In this document: positions 10,304 through 21,061 of the stretch, one piece after another
Layout: the number at the start of each line of letters is the position of its first letter
How positions within the stretch are numbered: the stretch's first letter is position 1
Assembly: GCF_015070875.1 (NCBI RefSeq)
Contig: NZ_JADDIV010000003.1
Location: forward strand, 186,001 to 250,000
Length of the DNA: 64,000 nt
Direction of reading: 5' to 3'
From: Ramlibacter pallidus
Lineage (GTDB): Bacteria; Pseudomonadota; Gammaproteobacteria; Burkholderiales; Burkholderiaceae_C
Position numbers and translations under genes: made by a program
The notes under the pieces: model-generated
What the model was told of the DNA's origin: nothing
Seen by the model: only the letters and a program-made list of their open reading frames with translations
Database searches by the model: none

Positions 10304-11026
10304 ATGCCCGCCGCCCAGCCAGCCCACAAGCGCATCCTGCTCAAGCTGTCGGGCGAGGCCCTGATGGGGGATGACGCCTTCGGGATCAACCGCGCGACCA
10401 TCGTGCGCATGGTGCAGGAGGTCGCCGAGGTCGTCGGCCTGGGCGTGCAGGTGGCGGTGGTCATCGGCGGCGGCAACATCTTCCGCGGCGTGGCCGGCGG
10501 CTCGGTCGGCATGGACCGCGCCACCGCCGACTACATGGGCATGCTGGCCACGGTGATGAACGCGCTGGCGCTGTCCGACGCGATGCAGAAGCAGGGCCTC
10601 GTGTCGCGCGTGATGTCCGCCATCGCGATCGAGCAGGTGGTCGAGCCCTACGTGCGGCCCAAGGCGCTGCAGTACCTGGAAGAGGGCAAGGTCGTGATCT
10701 TCGCGGCCGGCACCGGCAACCCCTTCTTCACCACCGACACCGCTGCCGCCCTCCGCGGCGCCGAGATCGGCGCCGAGGTGGTGCTCAAGGCCACCAAGGT
10801 CGACGGCGTGTACTCCGCCGACCCGCAGAAGGACCCTTCCGCCGAGCGTTATTCGCGCATCAGCTTCGACGAGGCGATGTCGAGGAACCTCGGCATCATG
10901 GACGCCACGGCCTTCGCGCTGTGCCGCGACCAGAAACTGCCGATCAAGGTGTTCTCGATCTTCAAGCACGGCGCGCTCAAGCGCGTCGTCCTCGGCGAGG
11001 ACGAGGGCACCCTGGTTTACGCGTGA
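10304..11026 (+). CDS. pyrH: UMP kinase
   Basis: Hexameric bacterial UMP kinase: phosphorylates UMP to UDP with ATP in pyrimidine nucleotide synthesis. The amino-acid-kinase fold is evident: [14 protein letters not shown] at the N-terminus, [11 protein letters not shown], and the C-terminal [15 protein letters not shown]. Length 240 residues, matching the family. ATG 10304 follows an AGGAG site by eight bases. The order tsf-pyrH-frr is conserved in most bacteria. Confidence 0.97.
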   Translation: MPAAQPAHKRILLKLSGEALMGDDAFGINRATIVRMVQEVAEVVGLGVQVAVVIGGGNIFRGVAGGSVGMDRATADYMGMLATVMNALALSDAMQKQGLVSRVMSAIAIEQVVEPYVRPKALQYLEEGKVVIFAAGTGNPFFTTDTAAALRGAEIGAEVVLKATKVDGVYSADPQKDPSAERYSRISFDEAMSRNLGIMDATAFALCRDQKLPIKVFSIFKHGALKRVVLGEDEGTLVYA

Positions 11027-11035
11027 GATGAAGGT

Positions 11036-11113
11036 CCACCCCCGAAGCGCCTACGGCGCCTCCCCCTCGAGGGGGCGCCACCAGCGGCCCGGCAGAGCCG
11101 GATCCGCGGTGGC
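11036..11113. repeat. Dispersed intergenic repeat, copy 1 (pyrH-frr)
   Basis: A roughly 78-bp element beginning CCACCCCCGAAGCG and containing CCCCCTCGAGGGGG plus GCCCGGCAGAGCCGG, each self-complementary. It aligns almost base for base with 58295-58370. I recognise it as a type common between genes in Comamonadaceae genomes. It lies inside a cotranscribed gene pair. Confidence 0.75.
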
Positions 11114-11137
11114 AGCTTGAAAGAGAGGAGCTAGCAG

Positions 11138-11701
11138 ATGACGACGATCGCTGAAATCAAGCAGACGATGCAGGGCAAGATGGACCAGTCCATCGCCGCC
11201 TTCAAGAACACCCTGACCAAGATCCGCACCGGGCGCGCCAACCCCGGCCTGCTGGACACGGTGCAGGTCGACTACTACGGCTCCATGATGCCGATCAGCC
11301 AGGTGGCCAACGTGTCCCTGCTGGACGCGCGCACGATCAGCGTGCAGCCCTGGGAAAAGGGCATGGGCGCCAAGATCGAGAAGGCCATCCGCGAAAGCGA
11401 CCTGGGCCTGAACCCGGCGTCCATGGGCGACCTGATCCGCGTGCCGATGCCGCCGATGTCCGAAGAGCGCCGGCGCGACATGACCAAGCTGGTGCGCAGC
11501 GAGGCCGAGAACGCCAAGGTCGCCGTGCGCAACCTGCGCCGCGACGCGAACGAGCACGTGAAGAAGCTCGTGAAGGACAAGATCGCGACCGAGGACGACC
11601 AGAAGCGGGCCGAGGCCGAGGTGCAGAAGGTGACCGACAAGCACATCGCCGAGATCGACCAGCTGGTGGCTGCCAAGGAAAAGGAGATCATGGAGGTCTA
11701 G
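11138..11701 (+). CDS. frr: Ribosome recycling factor
   Basis: Splits post-termination ribosomes together with EF-G. The 187-residue product shows the RRF pattern: [26 protein letters not shown] at the N-terminal helix, [17 protein letters not shown] and the hinge-proximal [18 protein letters not shown]. Length matches E. coli (185). ATG 11138 is preceded by GAGAGGAG. It lies 111 bp after pyrH with a dispersed repeat between them. Confidence 0.97.
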   Translation: MTTIAEIKQTMQGKMDQSIAAFKNTLTKIRTGRANPGLLDTVQVDYYGSMMPISQVANVSLLDARTISVQPWEKGMGAKIEKAIRESDLGLNPASMGDLIRVPMPPMSEERRRDMTKLVRSEAENAKVAVRNLRRDANEHVKKLVKDKIATEDDQKRAEAEVQKVTDKHIAEIDQLVAAKEKEIMEV

Positions 11702-11715
11702 GCCTCCATGCCCGA

Positions 11716-12450
<735 letters not shown>

Positions 12451-12490
12451 AGAACATGAGCCCCCACGCTCTGAACTTCGTGTCATCGCT

Positions 12491-12539
12491 GCCCCCCGAG
12501 GGGGCTTCAGCCTCCTTGAGGCGGCTCGGCGGAGGCTGA
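12491..12539. repeat. Double-hairpin intergenic repeat (uppS-cdsA)
   Basis: Two perfect inverted repeats in 49 bp: GCCCCC/GGGGGC with a 3-base loop (12491-12505), and TCAGCCTCC/GGAGGCTGA (12507-12515 with 12531-12539). The layout resembles small intergenic repeats seen across Comamonadaceae. It differs in sequence from the 11036 and 58295 copies. Confidence 0.6.
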
Positions 12540-12544
12540 CCGCG

Positions 12545-13399
12545 ATGCTGAAGCAGCGCGTCATCACCGCCATCGTCCTGCTGGCCATCCTGCTGCCGGC
12601 GCTGTTCTGGCGCACGCCCGAGCCCTTCCTCGTGATCACCCTCGTCCTGATCGCCGCCGGCGGCTGGGAGTGGGGCCGCCTGAACGGCTCGAGTTCCGTG
12701 GGAAGCATCGTGCTCGGACTCGGCACGCTGGCGTGGTGCCTGCTGTTCTGGGGCCTGGGCTGGATCCGCCAGCCGTCCGGCGTGTTCTGGACCATCGTCG
12801 GCGGCCTGTGGGTGCTGGCGGGCGCGGCCATGCTGCGCGCCGGCGTCGACGGCTGGCCACGCATCCCTCGCGCGCTGCGCGTCGTCGGCGGCGTGCTGGT
12901 GCTGGTCCTCGCCTGGCTGGCCATGGCGCAGGCGCGCGTGATCGGCGTCAACTTCCTCCTGTCCATCCTCGTGCTGGTCTGGGTGGCCGACGTGTTCGCC
13001 TATTTCGCCGGCCGCACCTTCGGCGGCAAGTTCACGCAGCGCAAGCTGGCCGCCACCATCAGCCCCAAGAAGAGCTGGGAAGGCGTGTGGGGTGGCATGG
13101 CCGGCGTGCTCGTCCTGGCCATCGCCTGGGTGCTGGCCGACAACGCCAGCCAGGCGCAGGTGCCCAGCCTGTACTCGCGGCTGGCCGGCATGGGCTGGCC
13201 GCTGCTGGTGATCGGCGCGGTCTTCCTCGCGGCCATGAGCGTGGTCGGCGACCTGACCGAGTCGCTGGTCAAGCGCAGCGCCGGTTTCAAGGATTCCAGC
13301 CAGCTGCTGCCGGGACACGGCGGCGTGCTCGACCGCGTCGACGCGCTGCTGCCCACGCTGCCCCTGGCCATGATGCTGGCGACGCTGGCGCAACGATGA
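12545..13399 (+). CDS. cdsA: Phosphatidate cytidylyltransferase
   Basis: Integral membrane enzyme making CDP-diacylglycerol from phosphatidate and CTP, the branch point of phospholipid synthesis. The 284-residue protein has about eight hydrophobic segments and the family signature near the C-terminus: SVVGDLTESLVKRSAGFKDS followed by LPGHGGVLDRVDAL. KLAATISPKKSWEGVWGG is the conserved mid-region. Its stop overlaps the dxr start (ATGA), so the two are coupled. Confidence 0.96.
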   Translation: MLKQRVITAIVLLAILLPALFWRTPEPFLVITLVLIAAGGWEWGRLNGSSSVGSIVLGLGTLAWCLLFWGLGWIRQPSGVFWTIVGGLWVLAGAAMLRAGVDGWPRIPRALRVVGGVLVLVLAWLAMAQARVIGVNFLLSILVLVWVADVFAYFAGRTFGGKFTQRKLAATISPKKSWEGVWGGMAGVLVLAIAWVLADNASQAQVPSLYSRLAGMGWPLLVIGAVFLAAMSVVGDLTESLVKRSAGFKDSSQLLPGHGGVLDRVDALLPTLPLAMMLATLAQR

Positions 13400-14586
13400 A
13401 GCAGAGAATCGCGGTCCTCGGCTCCACCGGCTCGGTGGGGGCGAACACGCTGGACGTCATGGCCCGCCACCCGGCGCGCTTCGAGGTGTTCGCGCTCAGC
13501 GCCTCCTCGCAGGTCGAAGCCATGCTGCGGCAATGCCTGCAGTTCCGCCCCGCCTTCGCCGTGATGGCGCAGGAGGAGGCCGGCCGCGCGCTGGCCGCCA
13601 GGCTCGAGGGCAGCGGCCTGCCCACCCGCGTGTTGTGGGGCGCCGGTGCCCTGGACCACGTCGCGTCGCACGAGTCCGTCGATGCGGTGATGGCCGCAAT
13701 CGTCGGTGCGGCGGGCCTCTCGTCGTGCATTGCCGCGGCGCGCGCCGGCAAGAAGCTGCTGTTGGCGAACAAGGAAGCCCTGGTGGTCGGCGGCGAGCTG
13801 TTCATGGACGCGGTGAAGCAGGGCGGGGCGCGCCTGCTGCCGATCGACAGCGAGCATTCGGCCATCTTCCAGTCGCTGCCCGAGGACCCGTCCACCTGGG
13901 ACGCGCGGGTGGAGAAGATCATCCTGACGGCGTCCGGCGGGCCGTTCCGCACGCGCGCCCCGGCGACGCTGCGCGACGTCACGCCCGAGGAGGCCTGCGC
14001 GCACCCGAACTGGGTGATGGGCCGCAAGATCTCGGTGGACTCGGCCACCATGATGAACAAGGCGCTGGAGGTGATCGAGGCACGCTGGCTGTTCGGGCTG
14101 CAGCCCGCGCGGCTGGAGGTGGTGATCCACCCGCAGAGCGTGATCCACTCGATGGTGCAGTATCGCGACACCTCCGTGGTCGCCCAGCTCGGCACGCCCG
14201 ACATGCGGGTGCCGATCGCCTACGGGCTGGCTTGGCCGGACCGCGCCGAGTCCGGGGCGCAGGCCCTCGATTTCGCGACCCTGGCGGACATGAGCTTCGA
14301 ATCGCTCGACAGCCGCGGCCACCGCGAGCGCTTCCCCGGCCTGCAGCTGGCCTGGGACAGCCTGGCCGCCGTGCCGGGCACCACGGCGGTGCTGAATGCC
14401 GCCAACGAATCCGCCGTGGCCGCCTTCCTGGCGCGCCGCATCCGCTTCGACGAGATCCACGCCGTCAACCTGGAAACTTTGGCTGGGCTGTCGCCCTCCA
14501 AGCCGGACACGCTGCAGGACCTGCTGGCGCTGGACGAGGAGGCCCGCCGCACCGCGGAACGGGCCATCGCCAGGCGCGCGGCGTGA
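13396..14586 (+). CDS. dxr: 1-deoxy-D-xylulose 5-phosphate reductoisomerase
   Basis: NADPH- and metal-dependent second enzyme of the MEP isoprenoid pathway, converting DXP to 2-C-methylerythritol 4-phosphate. The N-terminus has the NADPH motif LGSTGSVGANTLD. LLPIDSEHSAIFQSL and HPNWVMGRKISVDSATMMNKALEVIEA contain the metal and substrate residues. Length 396 residues (E. coli 398). Start ATG 13396 overlaps the cdsA stop. It shares the operon with uppS, another isoprenoid gene. Confidence 0.96.
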   Translation: MKQRIAVLGSTGSVGANTLDVMARHPARFEVFALSASSQVEAMLRQCLQFRPAFAVMAQEEAGRALAARLEGSGLPTRVLWGAGALDHVASHESVDAVMAAIVGAAGLSSCIAAARAGKKLLLANKEALVVGGELFMDAVKQGGARLLPIDSEHSAIFQSLPEDPSTWDARVEKIILTASGGPFRTRAPATLRDVTPEEACAHPNWVMGRKISVDSATMMNKALEVIEARWLFGLQPARLEVVIHPQSVIHSMVQYRDTSVVAQLGTPDMRVPIAYGLAWPDRAESGAQALDFATLADMSFESLDSRGHRERFPGLQLAWDSLAAVPGTTAVLNAANESAVAAFLARRIRFDEIHAVNLETLAGLSPSKPDTLQDLLALDEEARRTAERAIARRAA

Positions 14587-14599
14587 GGGGGACTTCGCC

Positions 14600-15961
14600 A
14601 TGCTGACCGTCATCGCCTTCATCGTCGCGCTGGGCCTGCTGATCGCCGTGCACGAGTACGGCCACTACCGCGTGGCCGTCGCCTGCGGCGTCAAGGTGCT
14701 GCGCTTCTCGGTGGGATTCGGCAACGTCCTTTACCGCTGGAAGCCGAAGCACCCGCGGCCCGGCCAGGACACCGAGTTCGTGATCGGCGCCTTCCCGCTC
14801 GGCGGCTACGTGAAGATGCTCGACGAGCGCGAGGGTCCCGTCGACGCCGCCGAGCGCCACCGGGCCTTCAACACGCAGCCGCTCAAGGCCCGCGCCGCCA
14901 TCGTGGCGGCCGGTCCCGCGGCCAACCTGCTGCTGGCGATCCTGCTGTACGCCGGCGTCAACTGGATCGGCGTGCAGGAGCCCGAGCCGGTGCTGGGCTC
15001 GCCCGTGGCGCAGTCGGTGGCGGCGCAGGCCGGCCTGCGCGGCGGCGAAAGGGTGGAGCGTGCCGCGCTGCAGGGCGACGAACTGGAGCCGGTGCGCTCG
15101 TTCGAGGACCTGCGCTGGATGCTCACCCGCGGCGCGCTCGACGGGCGCGACCTGCGGATGGAACTGGCCGGAGGGCGCGAGGTGCTGCTGCCGCTGTCGC
15201 AACTGGACGCGCGCGCCGCCGATGCCCAGTTGCTGCGCAAGGTCGGCGTGGTCGCGCCCTGGAGCCCCGCGGTGCTGGGCGACATCCAGGCCGGCGGCGC
15301 CGCCGAGAAGGCGGGCCTGCGCAAGGGCGACCTGGTGCGACGGGTCGGCGACCAGGCGATCACCGACGGGCAGCACCTGCGCGACACGATCCGCGCCCAG
15401 GTGCAGGGCGGCCGGCCGCTCACCGCCACCTGGGAGATCGAACGCGAGGGCCGCGGCCTGCAGGTGCCCGTGACGCCCGACGTCGTGAACCCCGAGGGCG
15501 GGGCCGCCATCGGCCGCATCTCCGCCTTCGTCGGCGCGCCGCCGGCCATGACGACGGTGCGCCACGGCCCGATCGAGGGCCTCTGGAAGGGCATGGTGCG
15601 CACCTGGGACGTTTCCGCGCTGACGCTGCGCATGATGGGCCGCATGGTGATCGGCGAGGCCTCGCTCAAGAACCTGAGCGGCCCGCTGACCATCGCCGAC
15701 TACGCCGGCAAGTCGGCCAGCATGGGCCTCACGCAGTACCTGCTGTTCCTGGCGCTCATCTCCGTGAGCCTCGGCGTGCTGAACCTCCTCCCCCTGCCTG
15801 TCTTGGACGGCGGGCACCTGATGTATTATCTTTGGGAGGCCGTCACCGGCAGGAGCGTCTCCGACGCCTGGATGGAGCGCCTGCAGCGCGGTGGCGTGGC
15901 GGTGCTGCTGGTGATGATGTCGATTGCACTGTTCAACGACGTTGCCCGGCTCTTTGGTTAG
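14600..15961 (+). CDS. rseP: RIP metalloprotease RseP
   Basis: Site-2 zinc metalloprotease of the inner membrane that cuts the anti-sigma factor RseA after DegS, releasing sigma E, and also clears signal peptides. HEYGH at residues 18-22 supplies zinc ligands and the catalytic Glu. PDZ-like regions occupy the periplasmic middle part. The NLLPLPVLDGGHLMYY motif near the C-terminus carries the third ligand. Length 453 residues (E. coli 450). Four membrane segments are evident. It stands directly before bamA, the usual order in proteobacteria. Confidence 0.95.
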   Translation: MLTVIAFIVALGLLIAVHEYGHYRVAVACGVKVLRFSVGFGNVLYRWKPKHPRPGQDTEFVIGAFPLGGYVKMLDEREGPVDAAERHRAFNTQPLKARAAIVAAGPAANLLLAILLYAGVNWIGVQEPEPVLGSPVAQSVAAQAGLRGGERVERAALQGDELEPVRSFEDLRWMLTRGALDGRDLRMELAGGREVLLPLSQLDARAADAQLLRKVGVVAPWSPAVLGDIQAGGAAEKAGLRKGDLVRRVGDQAITDGQHLRDTIRAQVQGGRPLTATWEIEREGRGLQVPVTPDVVNPEGGAAIGRISAFVGAPPAMTTVRHGPIEGLWKGMVRTWDVSALTLRMMGRMVIGEASLKNLSGPLTIADYAGKSASMGLTQYLLFLALISVSLGVLNLLPLPVLDGGHLMYYLWEAVTGRSVSDAWMERLQRGGVAVLLVMMSIALFNDVARLFG

Positions 15962-16015
15962 AACAACGTTGCTGCTGCCGCCGTCGCGGGTCCCGCCGGC
16001 GCTTTCCTGATTTCA

Positions 16016-18310
16016 ATGAAACAACAATTCAAGCGCTTCCGCGTGCGTACCGTTACGGCCGTCGCCGCCCTCGCTTTCGCGGCGAACACCTGGGCGGTCG
16101 ACCCGTTCACCGTCCGCGACATCCGAATCGAGGGCCTGCAGCGCGTGGAGCCCGGCACGGTGTTCGGCTCGCTGCCGTTCCGCGTGGGCGACCAGTACAA
16201 CGACGAAAAGGGCTCGGCGGCGATCCGGGCCCTCTTCGCATTGGGCCTGTTCAAGGATGTCCGGCTGGAAGTCAACGGCGACGTGCTGATCGTGGTGGTG
16301 GAGGAGCGCCCCACGGTGGCCGACGTCTCCTTCTCCGGCACCCGCGAGTTCGACGCCGACACGCTGAAGAAGGCCCTGCGCGAAATCGGCCTGACGGAAG
16401 GCCGCCCGTACGACCAGGCGCTGGCCGACCGCGCCGAACAGGAGCTCAAGCGCCAGTACATCAACCGCAGCCTGTACGGCGCGGAGGTGGTGACCACGGT
16501 CACCCCGATCGAGCGCAACCGCGTGAACCTGACCTTCAGCGTCACCGAAGGCGAGCCCACCCGCATCCGCGAGATGAACATCGTGGGCAACCGCACCTTC
16601 AGCGAAGGCACGCTGAAGGACCTGATGGAGCTGGACACCGGCGGCTGGCTTTCCTGGTACACGAAGAGCGACCGCTATTCGCGCACCAAGCTCAACGCCG
16701 ACCTGGAGGCGCTGCGTTCCTACTACCTCCAGCGCGGCTTCCTCGAGTTCCGCATCGATTCGACACAGGTCGCGATCTCGCCGAACAAGCAGGACATCAG
16801 CATCACCGTGAACATCACGGAAGGCGAGCGCTACGTCGTCTCCGGCGTGAAGCTGGAAGGCGACTACCTGGGCAAGGACGACGAGTTCAAGTCCCTCGTC
16901 AAGATCAAGCCGGGCGAGCCGTACAACGCCGACCAGGTGACGGAGACCACCAAGGCCTTCACCGACTACTTCGGCAACTTCGGCTACGCGTTCGCGCAGG
17001 TCGAGGCCCGCCCCGAGATCGACCGCGCCAACAACCGCGTGGCCTTCGTGCTGGCGGCCGAACCGTCGCGCCGCGCCTACGTGCGCCGCATCAACATCTC
17101 CGGCAACAACCGCACCCGCGACGAAGTGATCCGCCGCGAGTTCCGCCAGTTCGAGTCGAGCTGGTACGACGCCGCCAAGATCAAGCTGTCGCGCGACCGG
17201 ACCGACCGCCTGGGCTTCTTCACCGAGGTGAACGTCGAGACGAGCGACGTCCCCGGCGCCCCCGACCAGGTCGACCTGAACGTCTCCGTCAAGGAAAGGC
17301 CCACCGGCAGCCTGCAGCTGGGCGCCGGCTTCTCCAGCGCCGAGCGCCTGGCGCTGTCGTTCTCCATCAAGCAGGAGAACGCCTTCGGCACCGGCAACTA
17401 CCTGGGCGTCGAGGTCAACACCAGCAAGTACAACCGCACCTTCGCGTTCAACTCCGTCGACCCGTACTTCACGGCCGACGGCATCTCGCGCAGCTTCGAC
17501 GTGTACCACCGCACCTCGCAGCCGTACGACGAGCAGGGCGGCAACTACCAGCTGGTCACCTCCGGCGTGGGCCTGCGCTTCGGCGTGCCGTTCAGCGAGA
17601 CGGACACCGTGTTCTTCGGCGGCAGCCTGGAGCGCACGCAGATCAAGCCGGGCACCTCCATCCCCGCGGCCTATCTGGCCTACGCCGAACGCTTCGGCGA
17701 CACCAGCACCGCGATCCCGCTGTCGATCGGCTGGTCGCGCGACGACCGCGACAGCACGCTGCTGCCGACCAAGGGCCGCTTCCAGCGGCTGGCGGCCGAG
17801 CTGTCGCCCGGCGGCGATGCCCGCTACGTCCGCGCCAACTACCAGTACCAGCAGTACGTGCCGCTGTCGCGCCAGTACACGCTGGCCCTGAACGGCGAAC
17901 TCGGCTGGGGCAAGGGCCTGGGCGACCGGCCGTTCCCGGTGTTCAAGAACTTCTATTCGGGCGGCCTCGGTTCCGTGCGCGGCTTCGAGCAGGGCACGCT
18001 CGGCCCGCGCGACATCACCGGCGCTTCCATCGGCGGCCCGCGCAAGATCACGCTGAACGCCGAGGTCATCGCGCCGTTCCCGGGCGCGGGCAACGACCGC
18101 AGCCTGCGCTGGTTCGGCTTCGTCGACGTCGGCAACGTCTTCGGCGAGAGCCAGAAGATCACGGCTTCCGACCTGCGCGCCTCGGTCGGCGTCGGCCTGT
18201 CCTGGCTGTCGCCCATCGGCCCGCTGCGCATCGCCGCGGCCCAGCCGGTGCGCAAGAAGGCTGGGGATAGAATCCAGCGATTCCAATTCCAGATCGGAAC
18301 CTCCTTCTGA
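16016..18310 (+). CDS. bamA: Outer membrane protein assembly factor BamA
   Basis: Central component of the BAM complex that inserts beta-barrel proteins into the outer membrane. A signal peptide ends near residue 28 (AANTWA). Five POTRA repeats follow to roughly residue 420, then the 16-strand barrel. The barrel contains the VRGF motif (GGLGSVRGFEQGTLGPRD) and ends in the C-terminal Phe expected of an outer membrane protein. Length 764 residues. The stop overlaps the start of skp (TGATG). Confidence 0.97.
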   Translation: MKQQFKRFRVRTVTAVAALAFAANTWAVDPFTVRDIRIEGLQRVEPGTVFGSLPFRVGDQYNDEKGSAAIRALFALGLFKDVRLEVNGDVLIVVVEERPTVADVSFSGTREFDADTLKKALREIGLTEGRPYDQALADRAEQELKRQYINRSLYGAEVVTTVTPIERNRVNLTFSVTEGEPTRIREMNIVGNRTFSEGTLKDLMELDTGGWLSWYTKSDRYSRTKLNADLEALRSYYLQRGFLEFRIDSTQVAISPNKQDISITVNITEGERYVVSGVKLEGDYLGKDDEFKSLVKIKPGEPYNADQVTETTKAFTDYFGNFGYAFAQVEARPEIDRANNRVAFVLAAEPSRRAYVRRINISGNNRTRDEVIRREFRQFESSWYDAAKIKLSRDRTDRLGFFTEVNVETSDVPGAPDQVDLNVSVKERPTGSLQLGAGFSSAERLALSFSIKQENAFGTGNYLGVEVNTSKYNRTFAFNSVDPYFTADGISRSFDVYHRTSQPYDEQGGNYQLVTSGVGLRFGVPFSETDTVFFGGSLERTQIKPGTSIPAAYLAYAERFGDTSTAIPLSIGWSRDDRDSTLLPTKGRFQRLAAELSPGGDARYVRANYQYQQYVPLSRQYTLALNGELGWGKGLGDRPFPVFKNFYSGGLGSVRGFEQGTLGPRDITGASIGGPRKITLNAEVIAPFPGAGNDRSLRWFGFVDVGNVFGESQKITASDLRASVGVGLSWLSPIGPLRIAAAQPVRKKAGDRIQRFQFQIGTSF

Positions 18311-18822
18311 TGAAGCCGTCCCCGTCCCGTTACGGCCTCGCGTTCCTGCTGGCTGCCCTGGCGTTCGTCGGCCAGGCGCAGGCGCAGGACTTCCGCGTGG
18401 GCTTCGTCAACACGGACCGCATCTTCCGCGAAGCCAACTCCGCCAAGGCGGCGCAGGCCAAGCTGGAACAGGAGTTCTCGCGCCGCGAGAAGGAACTGAA
18501 CGACCTCGGCGCCTCGCTCAAGTCGGCTTCGGAACGGTTCGAGCGCGAGGCGCCGACCCTGCCGGAGACGCAGCGCGGCCAGCGCCAGCGCCAGCTGATC
18601 GAACAGGACCGCGAGTTCCAGCGCAAGCGCCGCGAGTTCCAGGAGGACCTGAACGCGCGCAAGAGCGAGGAACTGCAGGCGGTGCTGGACCGCGCCAACC
18701 GCGTGGTGCGCCAGGTGGCGGAGCAGGAGAAGTACGACCTGATCCTGCAGGAAGCCGTCTACATCAATCCCAAGCACGACATCACCGAGAAGGTGATCCG
18801 GGCGCTGAACGCGGCGCGCTGA
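18310..18822 (+). CDS. skp: OmpH/Skp family periplasmic chaperone
   Basis: Periplasmic trimeric chaperone that holds unfolded outer-membrane proteins on the way to BAM. A signal peptide covers about the first 25 residues (cleavage after GQAQA). The rest is mostly charged coiled coil, as in Skp tentacles, with [19 protein letters not shown] at the start of the mature body. Length 170 residues, close to E. coli Skp (161). It sits between bamA and lpxD in the conserved order. Confidence 0.93.
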   Translation: MKPSPSRYGLAFLLAALAFVGQAQAQDFRVGFVNTDRIFREANSAKAAQAKLEQEFSRREKELNDLGASLKSASERFEREAPTLPETQRGQRQRQLIEQDREFQRKRREFQEDLNARKSEELQAVLDRANRVVRQVAEQEKYDLILQEAVYINPKHDITEKVIRALNAAR

Positions 18823-18835
18823 CCGGCGCTGTCCC

Positions 18836-19804
18836 GTGGCCCTGCAACTCGGCGAGATCGTCGCGGCGCTCGGGGGCGACCTGCACGGCGACGCCGCGCT
18901 GCGCATCGAGGGGCTGGCCCCGCTCGAATCCGCGCAGCCCGGGCACCTGAGCTTCCTGAGCAACCCCAAGTACCGGCAGCAGCTGGACGCCTCGCGCGCC
19001 GGCTGCGTGATCGTCGGGCCCGCTTTGCGCGAGCAGGCGCTGGCGCGCGGTGCCGCCATCGTCGCCGACGACCCCTACCTCTACTTCGCGCGGGCCACGC
19101 AGCTGTGGAAGCGCGTCCATGCCCGGCCGACGGGTCCCGCGATCCACCCGAGCGCCGTGGTGGACCCCGAGGCGGTGATCGGTGAGGGCGTGCGCATCGG
19201 GCCGCAGTGCGTGGTGGAGCGCGGCGCGCGCATCGGCGCCGGCACCGTGCTGAAGGCGCGCGTCTACGTCGGCGAGGACTGCGTGGTCGGCGAACGCTGC
19301 ACGCTGCACCCCGGCGCCGTGATCGGTGCCGACGGCTTCGGCTTCGCGCCGCAGGCGGGCGCGTGGGAGAAGATCGAGCAGCTGGGCGCGGTGCGCATCG
19401 GCGACGACGTGGACGTCGGCGCCAACACCTGCATCGACCGCGGCGCCCTGGCCGACACGGTGATCGAGGACGGCGTGAAGCTGGACAACCTGATCCAGGT
19501 CGGCCACAACTGCCGCATCGGCAGGCACACGGCCATCGCCGGCTGCGTCGGCATCGCCGGCAGCGCCAACATCGGCGCGCACTGCACGATCGGGGGCGCC
19601 GCGATGATCCTCGGCCACCTGACCATCGCCGACCGGGTGAACATCTCGTCCGGCTCCTTCGTTTCGCGCTCCATCCTCAAGCCCGGCCTGTACACCGGCA
19701 TCTTCCCCATCGACGACAATGCCGCCTGGGAGAAAAACGCCGCCACGCTGAAGCAGTTGCACACGCTGCGCGACCGCATCAAGGCGCTGGAAAAGAAACT
19801 ATGA
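18836..19804 (+). CDS. lpxD: UDP-3-O-(3-hydroxyacyl)glucosamine N-acyltransferase
   Basis: Third acylation-pathway enzyme of lipid A synthesis: transfers a 3-hydroxyacyl chain from ACP to the glucosamine nitrogen. The N-terminal uridine-binding domain ([15 protein letters not shown]) is followed by left-handed beta-helix hexapeptide repeats ([19 protein letters not shown] and later) and a C-terminal helix. Length 322 residues, slightly shorter than E. coli (341). The GTG start at 18836 fits the N-terminal alignment. Its stop overlaps fabZ. Confidence 0.95.
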   Translation: MALQLGEIVAALGGDLHGDAALRIEGLAPLESAQPGHLSFLSNPKYRQQLDASRAGCVIVGPALREQALARGAAIVADDPYLYFARATQLWKRVHARPTGPAIHPSAVVDPEAVIGEGVRIGPQCVVERGARIGAGTVLKARVYVGEDCVVGERCTLHPGAVIGADGFGFAPQAGAWEKIEQLGAVRIGDDVDVGANTCIDRGALADTVIEDGVKLDNLIQVGHNCRIGRHTAIAGCVGIAGSANIGAHCTIGGAAMILGHLTIADRVNISSGSFVSRSILKPGLYTGIFPIDDNAAWEKNAATLKQLHTLRDRIKALEKKL

Positions 19805-20250
19805 ACGTCGCGATGGACATCCACCAGATCCTGAAGAAGCTGCCGCACCGCTACCCGATCCTGCTGGTCGACCGCGTGCTGGCCGTGGAGCCGGGCAAGG
19901 CGATCAAGGCGCTGAAGAACGTCACGATCAACGAGCCCTTCTTCGTCGGGCACTTCCCGCACCGGCCGGTGATGCCGGGCGTGCTGATGCTGGAGGCGAT
20001 GGCGCAGACGGCGGCGCTGCTCGCCTTCGCCGAGGACGCGGCGGCACCCGGATCGGACAAGGTCATCTACTTCGCCGGCATCGACGGCGCCCGCTTCAAG
20101 CGCCCGGTGGAACCCGGCGACCAGCTGGTGATGGACGTCGAGCTGATCCGCCACAAGGCGGGCATCTACAAGTTCAAGGGCACGGCCCGGGTCGGCGAGG
20201 ACATCGCCTGCGAGGCCGAGCTGATGTGCACGATGCGCAGCATCGCGTAG
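19801..20250 (+). CDS. fabZ: 3-hydroxyacyl-ACP dehydratase FabZ
   Basis: Hot-dog-fold dehydratase of type II fatty acid synthesis, also balancing the 3-hydroxyacyl-ACP pool used by LpxA and LpxD. The active-site pair His51 and Glu65 lies in [20 protein letters not shown], fourteen residues apart as in the family. Length 149 residues. The ATG overlaps the lpxD stop (ATGA), so the two are probably coupled. Confidence 0.96.
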   Translation: MNVAMDIHQILKKLPHRYPILLVDRVLAVEPGKAIKALKNVTINEPFFVGHFPHRPVMPGVLMLEAMAQTAALLAFAEDAAAPGSDKVIYFAGIDGARFKRPVEPGDQLVMDVELIRHKAGIYKFKGTARVGEDIACEAELMCTMRSIA

Positions 20251-20266
20251 CGTACCGGGCAAGCGC

Positions 20267-21061
20267 ATGGCGAACATCCACCCGACCGCCATCGTCGATC
20301 CCGGCGCGGAGATCGACGCGAGCGTCACCGTCGGGCCGTACACCCTGATCGGCCCGCACGTGAAGATCGGCGCCGGCACCACGGTGGCGGGCCATGTGGT
20401 GATCGAGGGCCGCACCACCATCGGCCGCGACAACCGCATCTTCCAGTTCGCCTCGCTGGGCGCGGCCAACCAGGACAAGAAGTACAAGGGCGAGCCGACC
20501 GAGCTGGTGATCGGCGACCGCAACGTCATCCGCGAGTTCACCACCTTCAACGTGGGCACCGTGCAGGGCGGCGGCATCACCCGCCTGGGCAACGACAACT
20601 GGATGATGGCCTACACCCACCTGGCGCACGACTGCCTGGTGGGGAACCACACGACCTTCGCCAACAACGCGCAGCTCGCCGGCCATGTCGAGGTCGGCGA
20701 CTGGGTGATCCTGGGCGGGTTCACCACGGTGCACCAGTTCGTGCGCATCGGCGCGCACGGCATGACGGGGCTGGGCTCGTCGCTGCTGGCGCACCAGCCG
20801 CCCTTCGTCATGAGCGAAGGCCAGCCCGCCCGCGCGCGCTCCATGAACTTCGAGGGCCTGCGCCGGCGCGGCTTCTCGCCCGAGCGCATCTCCGCCGTGA
20901 AGGCGATGCACAAGGCCTTGTACCGCGACGGCCTGACGCTGGAGCAGGCGAAGGCGCAGATCGCCACGCTCACGCAGACGATTCCCGATGCGCAGGCGGA
21001 GGTCCAGCTGATGCTGGATTTCCTCGGCCGTGTGGGGCCCGACCGCGGCATTGTGAGATGA
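20267..21061 (+). CDS. lpxA: UDP-N-acetylglucosamine acyltransferase
   Basis: First step of lipid A synthesis: 3-O-acylation of UDP-GlcNAc by 3-hydroxyacyl-ACP. The product has beta-helix hexapeptide repeats from residue 2 ([13 protein letters not shown]). The catalytic His is His121 in [11 protein letters not shown]. The C-terminal helical part begins after GFSPERI. Length 264 residues (E. coli 262). The stop overlaps the lpxB start. Confidence 0.96.
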   Translation: MANIHPTAIVDPGAEIDASVTVGPYTLIGPHVKIGAGTTVAGHVVIEGRTTIGRDNRIFQFASLGAANQDKKYKGEPTELVIGDRNVIREFTTFNVGTVQGGGITRLGNDNWMMAYTHLAHDCLVGNHTTFANNAQLAGHVEVGDWVILGGFTTVHQFVRIGAHGMTGLGSSLLAHQPPFVMSEGQPARARSMNFEGLRRRGFSPERISAVKAMHKALYRDGLTLEQAKAQIATLTQTIPDAQAEVQLMLDFLGRVGPDRGIVR

